A stretch of 12,356 nucleotides of DNA from an uncultured Desulfuromonadales bacterium. GTDB lineage: Bacteria; Desulfobacterota; Desulfuromonadia; Desulfuromonadales; Geopsychrobacteraceae. The number at the start of each line of letters is the position of its first letter. Position 1 is the stretch's first letter. Where the stretch lies: contig CAMYNC010000189.1 of the NCBI GenBank assembly GCA_947259685.1, forward strand, positions 1 to 12,356, given 5' to 3'. Of this stretch, positions 7,455 through 12,356 are shown piece after piece. The translations under genes were made by a program, and so were the position numbers. The notes under the pieces were generated by a model. The model made no database searches. It was not told the origin of the DNA and saw nothing but the letters and a program-made list of their open reading frames with translations.

Positions 7455-7617
7455 TAGTGTCCCGTGCGGTTAATCCTGTCTGTTATTTCAGGCCCTTTTG
7501 CCCGCTGTCCACGTTGTGCCTCCTTGGTTTAACTATGGCTAGGCCTGCGTCGGCGCGCCTTGACAGCGACCAAAATGACTCAGAATTATATGACACCATT
7601 AACCGCACGGGACACTA
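7455..7617. mobile_element. 163-bp MITE-like element with perfect 20-bp terminal inverted repeats
   Basis: TAGTGTCCCGTGCGGTTAAT at 7455-7474 is the exact reverse complement of 7598-7617. The similarity continues imperfectly inward (TGTC followed by an A/T-rich stretch on both sides). The outermost base pairs read TA on both ends, which fits a TA target duplication as made by IS630/Tc1-mariner-type transposases, though the family is not proven. The 123-bp interior has no transposase and no credible gene, so the element must be moved in trans. The right end is read as the final codons of the TPR/CsgG gene. As a long inverted repeat it may fold in RNA and reduce read-through from the kinase operon into the FHA genes. 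Confidence 0.85.
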
Positions 7618-9490
7618 CAATCCGGGCATAGGACAGATCCGACTCTACTTTGCCGATTTCAATCTGTCCGATCACTTTGGCCGAACCGCGCAGGATCTTT
7701 TGCTGATATGTTTTCGGCGCGCTTTCTTCTAACACGTCAAAGGTTGTTCCTTGGACCACTCCTTGCTTTTCTCCCAGGTTGATCAACAGCTGCTCATTCG
7801 TATTCTCAACAACATACCCTTGCAGGGGATACTTCTGCATGACGGTACTGAGAATCCCCCGGTTCAAGCGAAACAATTCCTGGTCGAGAGATGTCTGGGG
7901 TTCGAGATCGAGGGTGAAAACCTTTTGGATGGCTGAGGTTTCCGTGTCGACCAGTCTCAAGGTGAGCAGGGTTTTTTCTGGAAGGTAAAACAGGGAACCG
8001 GTAGCAATGAGCTTCGCGGCCAGGATCCGGCCGACCTGCAAAGCCGTAGTTGAGTCCGCTAAGGCCGATGTGCCTATATTCAGTTCGGCCAAGATTCTGC
8101 TGACCAGGGCCCGTTCAACAACTTTCACCCTCCCGGAACTATCAAGTAGATCTCCCAGCTGGGTGGACAAAACTGTCGCCAGACCATCCTGTTCCGCGAG
8201 CCCGCCCTTCTCCTGGAAATCGATGAAAGTCATCACCATCGGCCCTGAGGTCCAGGAGTCCTCGTCTTCGGGGCTGGTTTTCCTCTGGTTTTGATAACGT
8301 TCGGTCAGTTCTCTGACCAAGCTGTCAATGCGCTCATTCTGCTGGTTATCTTTTTCCAAGTTCAGCATTTTTTCGGCATTTCTGGCCAATACACTGGCAA
8401 AGGTGTCCTGTTTCTCAATCGCCAAGGCCTTGCGGTTGGCCAGCAGGGCATCTTCCCAGCGGCCTTCTTTTTCATAAGAAATCCCTTTATTGGTCAATGC
8501 TTCAACATAGTAGGGGTCGATCTCGACCGCCTGATCATAGAGCTGCCGGGCCTTTTGATAGTTGCCCTTGTCGGCTTCGATCCGTCCCAGTTGATTTAAA
8601 GCCAGGGCTTTTTGGTACAGATCAGCCTCTCTTTTCGCGACAGCTTTTTGATATTCCGCCGCGGCCTCGGCCCGATTACCGTGCCGATAAAGGACATCGC
8701 CTCTGACGACATGGATAAACGCCCTCTCGGGTGCCATCTCCTCCACCTCTTTGGCCAGGGCAAGCGCCTTTTTATCCTCCCCCTTTCTGGCATAAACCAT
8801 CACCAGGCCCTCTTTCCCTAGAACCTCACCCTGCCCCTTTTTCTCAACCAGCTCTAGAAAGGTTTTTTCGGCGAGGTCAAGGTTCCCTTCCTTCATGGCT
8901 GCGTAGCCGTTCAGATTTATGGCGTCTAGGTTTTCTGGGTCTTTTTGAATTAGCTGCTCACTGACAGTTTGCGCCAATTTGGTTTTATTGCGCTGCAAGG
9001 TTCTTTCGGCGAGTCGCATCAGCATAACTTCTGTCGCCTTACCACCACCCTGAATAACTTCAAGGACTTTGAAACCTGGGCCAAGAATGTAAATGGACGG
9101 GAGGATTTTTCGCGCATTGTATTGATCGCTCATCCCCAAATCGTCTAACAAAACCGGAAACCCTGGCTGGGTCTTCGCCACAAAATCGACAGCCCGGTCC
9201 TTTACCGAAAGGGTAATCCCCAAAACCTCCATATCAATGTCCGGATACTGCTTAACCAGATGCGCCAAGCTCAATAATCCTTCCTGACTTGATTGGGAAT
9301 CGACATCGAAGAAGTAAAGGATCGTCATCGGTCGGTCTTTAAACTGGAAAAGGCCGAATGTTTGCCCTTGAGTGTCGATTAGGTTGAATCCGGGAGCCTG
9401 CTGTCCAACGGAAAGAGCGAAACTGGGGCCTGAAGCTGAAAAGATCAGCAGTAGGAGTGTGATAGCGACCCAAAAAGAATTTAATCTCAT
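7586..9490 (-). CDS. Secreted thioredoxin-fold/TPR/CsgG-like protein, C-terminus altered by a MITE
   Basis: This 634-residue protein has a Sec signal peptide (1 to about 25, cleavage near FALS) without a lipobox. Residues 28-165 form an AhpC/TlpA-like thioredoxin fold with the cis-Pro region (LPSIYIL, 130-136). The usual CxxC is replaced by DVDSQSS (62-68), and the whole protein lacks cysteine, so it cannot be a redox enzyme. TPR repeats cover about 170-380. Residues 415-530 resemble CsgG/FlgO-type assembly proteins, and 555-625 resemble a FlgT_C beta domain. It probably works in the periplasm as a scaffold or sensor partner of the kinase 17 bp upstream. The last ten residues and stop come from the MITE. 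ATG 9488-9490 follows GGGAAGG. The nearest relative in the window is the partial protein at 1-421. Confidence 0.8.
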   Translation of the reverse strand: MRLNSFWVAITLLLLIFSASGPSFALSVGQQAPGFNLIDTQGQTFGLFQFKDRPMTILYFFDVDSQSSQEGLLSLAHLVKQYPDIDMEVLGITLSVKDRAVDFVAKTQPGFPVLLDDLGMSDQYNARKILPSIYILGPGFKVLEVIQGGGKATEVMLMRLAERTLQRNKTKLAQTVSEQLIQKDPENLDAINLNGYAAMKEGNLDLAEKTFLELVEKKGQGEVLGKEGLVMVYARKGEDKKALALAKEVEEMAPERAFIHVVRGDVLYRHGNRAEAAAEYQKAVAKREADLYQKALALNQLGRIEADKGNYQKARQLYDQAVEIDPYYVEALTNKGISYEKEGRWEDALLANRKALAIEKQDTFASVLARNAEKMLNLEKDNQQNERIDSLVRELTERYQNQRKTSPEDEDSWTSGPMVMTFIDFQEKGGLAEQDGLATVLSTQLGDLLDSSGRVKVVERALVSRILAELNIGTSALADSTTALQVGRILAAKLIATGSLFYLPEKTLLTLRLVDTETSAIQKVFTLDLEPQTSLDQELFRLNRGILSTVMQKYPLQGYVVENTNEQLLINLGEKQGVVQGTTFDVLEESAPKTYQQKILRGSAKVIGQIEIGKVESDLSYARIVVSRAVNGVI

Positions 9491-9507
9491 AGCGATGCCT
9501 TCCCGAA

Positions 9508-10680
9508 CTATTGAAAGGTTTCGTTCATCGGAATCAAAGGTATGGCGAGGGATTCATGCTTGCCTTCATTAATATCAACCTGAGCCTCCCACTCTAAATA
9601 CTGGGCAAGGCTAAGCCTTACTTCGTGCTTGCCGATCGACAGGCTGAGCCGAAGCGGCGTCTTCCCCTGGAAGGCTCCATCTACAAAGACCTGAGCTCCT
9701 GCAGGTGCACTCTCAACGCTCAAAAATTGATTTGAATCCGGCCAAAAGATGGCGATCAGGGCACTCAGCACACTCAAAAGAATAACCACGCCTGCCACAT
9801 AGGAAGAAAATCTGCTTGAATTTTTTTGCAATTGTGGCGGCTTAACTTCAGCAAAGTCAGCCGTTCGCAAGCAGGCGATCAGGGCCTTGGCCATGTCTTC
9901 ACCGGTCTGGAAACGCTCTCCCGGATCCTTACTGAGGCTTTGCATGATTAATTTGTATAAGTCCTGGGTCGGCTCGAGCCCCAGTGTTGAATCCACCTTG
10001 GTAGGGAATTCGGGAGTGTCTTGAGCAATAGACCTGAACAGCTCCCCAAGCCCTTTGCCTTTGAAGGGACACCTCCCGGTGGTCAATTCATACAAAACTG
10101 CACCTAAGGAATAAAGGTCGGTCCGCGCATCGACCGGTTGCCCCGATATCTGCTCGGGAGACATGTACAAAGGGGTTCCCAAAACCACGCCTGCTTGGGT
10201 CTCGTCGGTTTCCGCGAAGTTTTCGAAGCGGGCAATGCCAAAGTCGGTTATCTTTACTCCACTATCTGGCGAAACAATAATATTCGAGGGTTTTATGTCT
10301 CGGTGCACAACTCCCTTCTGGTGGGCATAATTGAGGGCCTCTGCGACATGGATACCAAAAACGACTGTTTCCTTGAGACTCAGCTCCCCTTCCCGAATGA
10401 CAATATCCAGAGGTTTCCCCTCGACCAGTTCCATGGCGATATAGATATTTTCCTGATCCCGGCCGAAATCAAAAACCGTCACAATATTTGGATGGGAAAG
10501 CCGGCCGATCGCCTTGGCTTCCTTGAGAAACCGCTGCACGAACTCTTCACTGGAAAGACGGTCGCGGCGCAGAACCTTCAGAGCAACCATCCGGTCGATC
10601 TGCGGGTCATAGGCCTGGTAAAGGATCCCCATGGAGCCCTTTGCCAACCTTGTTTCAATCTGATAACGACCATATTCCAT
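9508..10680 (-). CDS. Transmembrane Hanks-type Ser/Thr protein kinase with PEGA domain
   Basis: This 390-residue kinase has its catalytic domain at 5-272. The P-loop is LAKGSMG (12-18, first Gly replaced by Ala), with catalytic K35, E54, HRDIKPSN (126-133), DFG (146-148), a Thr-containing activation loop (158-169) and GTPLYMSPEQ (168-177). All residues needed for activity are present. A single membrane helix (about 294-313) leads to a PEGA domain (about 320-372, SAPAGAQVFVDG and GKTPLRL), which should lie in the periplasm and may bind cell-wall or protein ligands. By family it phosphorylates Thr/Ser. The FHA proteins downstream are natural readers, and the SpoIIE-type phosphatase is the natural opponent. 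ATG 10678-10680 lies 6 bp after the protease stop with only a weak ribosome-binding site, suggesting translational coupling. No PASTA repeats are present. Confidence 0.93.
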   Translation of the reverse strand: MEYGRYQIETRLAKGSMGILYQAYDPQIDRMVALKVLRRDRLSSEEFVQRFLKEAKAIGRLSHPNIVTVFDFGRDQENIYIAMELVEGKPLDIVIREGELSLKETVVFGIHVAEALNYAHQKGVVHRDIKPSNIIVSPDSGVKITDFGIARFENFAETDETQAGVVLGTPLYMSPEQISGQPVDARTDLYSLGAVLYELTTGRCPFKGKGLGELFRSIAQDTPEFPTKVDSTLGLEPTQDLYKLIMQSLSKDPGERFQTGEDMAKALIACLRTADFAEVKPPQLQKNSSRFSSYVAGVVILLSVLSALIAIFWPDSNQFLSVESAPAGAQVFVDGAFQGKTPLRLSLSIGKHEVRLSLAQYLEWEAQVDINEGKHESLAIPLIPMNETFQ

Positions 10681-10686
10681 AGAGTT

Positions 10687-11619
10687 CTATTCTTCTTTGA
10701 CAAAATCTAGCAGGGTTTTTACTGGAATAATAAATCCGAAAGAATCTGTGCCCCGGTACCTACCTTTGGCCATACCGACCAGGTTGCCGGCAACATCGAA
10801 TACCGGACTGCCACTACTGCCAGGTTGCATCGCCATATCAACCTGCCAGAGTGGCCAGCCATGCAACCGCCGTGGCACCCCATGCAAAGTGCCTGTTTGG
10901 ATCACTCCCAGGACATTCAGCGGACAGCCGACGGAAAAAAGCCGCTCATTTTTCTCCAGCTGATGGCGACCATTGCTCAGGTCAACAACCTGAGGCAATC
11001 GAGCCCGAACTAAAACTATAGCTAAATCTTTTAAGGCATCGAGCCTGACCACCCGCCCCTCGATCTCGCTGCCATCATGCAAAATGACCATTACCCGGGA
11101 GTCGACCTCTAAACCATGCGCAGTACAAAGGATAACCCCCTCGGCATTAATGGCAAATCCTGAAAGCTGAAGCGGTTCTTCAGCGCCAGTGGTCTTGAGG
11201 CAGACGACAGATTTGGTTCTGGATATGACCGCAGTTGAGGTCGTGATCTGACTGTTTCGGTTCGATGAATGAGAAGATATTTGTTTTAAGTATGCTGAGA
11301 TATGGCTCCATAGCGGTTCAGCCTGGCCATTCTTTCCAGTTGTCGCGGTGATCCTGGTCGCCAACGGGGAATGGGAATTTAATGATATCTGCCACCCTTC
11401 CTGCCCCTTTATCGCCGCTATGTCCACCTGTCCTCTCGCTGAAGAAATGCGCTTCACTTCAAAACCTGTATCCATCAGCCAATCCGAAACGACCATTTTC
11501 GCTTCAACGATTGGGAGAGGATAAACTTTGAGATCTGATGCACTGCCGAAAGTCGCCGAACAAAAAGACAGAGAAAAAATGATTTGCGCCACAATTAGCT
11601 GAAATGATTTTTTAATCAC
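10687..11619 (-). CDS. Secreted trypsin-like serine protease
   Basis: This 310-residue exported protein starts with a KK-containing signal peptide (1 to about 27, cleavage near FGSA). LSFC at 17-20 does not fit a lipobox well. Residues 28-120 form an unassigned small domain. Residues 130-308 are an HtrA-like/trypsin_2 fold with a complete triad: H168 in CTAHG, D198 in LKDLAIV and S269 in PGSSGSP. There is no PDZ domain, unlike DegP/DegS. It likely cuts or senses envelope proteins. It is the first gene of the kinase operon. GTG 11617-11619 is the only usable start in this frame, because an in-frame TGA lies shortly upstream. The ribosome-binding site is weak, and the TGA of a short upstream frame overlaps the start as GTGA. 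A role in processing the kinase's PEGA region or the TPR protein is only an inference. Confidence 0.85.
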   Translation of the reverse strand: MIKKSFQLIVAQIIFSLSFCSATFGSASDLKVYPLPIVEAKMVVSDWLMDTGFEVKRISSARGQVDIAAIKGQEGWQISLNSHSPLATRITATTGKNGQAEPLWSHISAYLKQISSHSSNRNSQITTSTAVISRTKSVVCLKTTGAEEPLQLSGFAINAEGVILCTAHGLEVDSRVMVILHDGSEIEGRVVRLDALKDLAIVLVRARLPQVVDLSNGRHQLEKNERLFSVGCPLNVLGVIQTGTLHGVPRRLHGWPLWQVDMAMQPGSSGSPVFDVAGNLVGMAKGRYRGTDSFGFIIPVKTLLDFVKEE

Positions 11620-11726
11620 GACTGTTCCATTTCGGCCATTGATTCATCGCTATCCCGATTCATTCGGCTGGCTGCATCGTTTAAGTCCTTGAGATCACCA
11701 GGATAGATAATATCTGAGGCCCCAAT
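11616..11726 (-). pseudogene. Short open frame overlapping the protease start, possible gene remnant or leader
   Basis: A 36-codon frame with no good start codon runs into a TGA (11616-11618) that overlaps the protease GTG. It reads as ordinary hydrophilic protein (YPGDLKDLNDAASRMNRDS, then an acidic Met/Glu-rich end). The first ATG in frame would give only 15 residues. It may be the last piece of a lost upstream gene that was once translationally coupled to the protease, or a leader. I do not recognise the family, and chance is possible. Confidence 0.25.
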
Positions 11727-11760
11727 TCATTAACTATTTAGAATATAGCTGAAGATTCAA

Positions 11761-11795
11761 AAAAATCCCGTCCTATTAAAGAAAATCGGATTTTT
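11761..11795. promoter_or_regulatory. A/T-rich hairpin in the divergent intergenic region
   Basis: aaaaatcccg (11761-11770) pairs with cggattttt (11787-11795), leaving one bulged C and a 16-nt loop. On the minus strand the stem runs into a T-rich tract, so it could be an attenuator in the protease-operon leader. Promoters for both divergent genes must lie in 11620-11884, but I found no convincing -35/-10 pair. Confidence 0.3.
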
Positions 11796-11884
11796 CTGGC
11801 CATCTGTAATCAATCTGTCAGCAGTGCGCAGCTATGGTGCAGTTGAAAAAAGGAGTTAAATCAAACAAAAACAGGGAGGTCATT

Positions 11885-12235
11885 ATGGAATTTCTTCTTG
11901 CGATTATCGCTGCGTTCTTCTTTTACATGGTTGTTTTACCCTTTTTCGGCTGGTTGATCGGGCTATTCTTCCGCGTCTGTTTCCCCTATTCCTTGGGTGG
12001 GTTGTTGGTTTATCTATTGAATATCAATCCGATCTGGTACCTGATTGCCGGACTTTGGTTGTTTGCCTTGCTGGTGGTTCGCAGCCGAGTCGCCCGCAGT
12101 CGGGTATTGCATTGGACCGAGGGACATTACCAGTCAGCCAAAATGCTGTTGACCTTAGGTCTATTGATGGAGAAACAGGTCGAGGAATGGCCGCCACTCG
12201 AAAGTAGAGCTACATCTTCAATGCAATGCGAGTGA
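11885..12235 (+). CDS. Small integral membrane protein, unknown function
   Basis: This 116-residue protein is not recognised. Residues 2-30 and about 36-66 are strongly hydrophobic and should form two to three membrane helices (FLLAIIAAFFFYMVV, FFGWLIGLFF, WYLIAGLWLFALLVV). A basic stretch (RSRVARSRV, about 66-74) and a soluble tail of roughly 40 residues follow, so the tail is probably cytoplasmic. ATG 11885-11887 is chosen because GGGAGG lies 6-7 nt upstream; an in-frame ATG at 11834 would add 17 polar residues and has no good ribosome-binding site. It is divergent from the protease-kinase operon, so a functional link is possible but not shown. The hydrophobic composition makes a chance frame unlikely. 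Confidence 0.7.
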   Translation: MEFLLAIIAAFFFYMVVLPFFGWLIGLFFRVCFPYSLGGLLVYLLNINPIWYLIAGLWLFALLVVRSRVARSRVLHWTEGHYQSAKMLLTLGLLMEKQVEEWPPLESRATSSMQCE

Positions 12236-12341
12236 GAAACCAACCTTAGGTGCAATGATTATCTGAATCAGGGATCTCGCCATGAAGGGGGATGAGCAAG
12301 GATTCTGCTCAACGCTGTTGATCGTTTAAAGACATGCTGCC

Positions 12342-12347
12342 AAGGAG
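12342..12347 (+). promoter_or_regulatory. Shine-Dalgarno site for a gene starting beyond the window
   Basis: AAGGAG ends 9 bases before the window edge, and the only ATG that follows (12348) hits a stop two codons on. The real start is probably just outside. Between the membrane-protein stop and this site (12236-12341) nothing coding is seen, only a 6-bp inverted repeat (tgagca/tgctca) without a T-run. Confidence 0.4.
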
Positions 12348-12356
12348 ATGATATAA

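Noticed and set aside
7457..7732. 91-codon plus-strand open frame starting inside the MITE
   Set aside because: It begins in the element's terminal repeat and runs antisense through the end of the TPR/CsgG gene. It has no ribosome-binding site and no family-like motif.
10138..10710. 190-codon plus-strand open frame opposite the kinase
   Set aside because: It is fully antisense to a kinase with all catalytic motifs, and its translation shows no domain.
1..12356. Type VI secretion locus
   Set aside because: Only Tle1-like and FHA/kinase/phosphatase parts are present. No structural, Hcp, VgrG, PAAR or adaptor gene can be seen.
1..12356. CRISPR array, tRNA, rRNA or phage genes
   Set aside because: No regularly spaced repeats, cloverleaf-like sequence, rRNA signature or phage gene was found on either strand.

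Overview
The window looks like a piece of a Gram-negative bacterial chromosome. The evidence is Sec signal peptides, an inner-membrane kinase with an outward-facing PEGA domain, and CsgG-fold envelope proteins. The gene styles (FHA-GAF fusions, a Hanks-type kinase with PEGA, a BTAD regulator) would suit a Desulfobacterota/Desulfuromonas-like organism, but that placement is an inference and weak. There are no rRNA or tRNA genes, no CRISPR array and no phage genes.

Layout. At the left edge is the 3' end of a plus-strand gene (1-421) encoding a CsgG-like/FlgT_C-like protein. It converges on a long minus-strand block and shares a strong hairpin with it (428-460). The minus-strand block is transcribed right to left: a secreted trypsin-like protease (10687-11619), a transmembrane Ser/Thr kinase with a PEGA domain (9508-10680), a secreted Cys-less thioredoxin-fold/TPR/CsgG-like protein (7586-9490), a 163-bp MITE-like element with perfect 20-bp inverted termini (7455-7617), an FHA-GAF-SpoIIE/PP2C phosphatase (5680-7284), an FHA-GAF-BTAD DNA-binding regulator (3962-5605), a Tle1-like DUF2235 lipase with membrane segments (1779-3590), and an EndoU-type ribonuclease with a lamin-tail domain (471-1670). 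On the plus strand at the right edge is a small membrane protein (11885-12235). It is divergent from the protease operon, and a ribosome-binding site for a further gene lies at the very end.

How the genes may work together (inference). The protease, kinase and TPR/CsgG genes are 6 and 17 bp apart and form an envelope sensing and phosphorylation unit. The two FHA-GAF proteins are gap-free paralogs over their first 287 residues, about 60% identical by hand count. One ends in a phosphatase and the other in a DNA-binding/BTAD module, so one sensor design feeds two outputs. The last two genes encode candidate effectors, a lipase and an RNase. The kinase/phosphatase/FHA trio recalls the threonine-phosphorylation switch of type VI secretion (PpkA/PppA/Fha), but no secretion-machine gene is visible here. 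A phospho-controlled lipase-plus-RNase effector locus is the most interesting reading of the window.

The clearest directly visible event is the MITE insertion. It enters the 3' end of the TPR/CsgG gene, supplies its last ten codons and its stop, and separates that gene from the FHA genes downstream. Removing the element with one TA copy restores an open frame of 17 further codons whose end resembles the tail of the partial paralog at the left edge.
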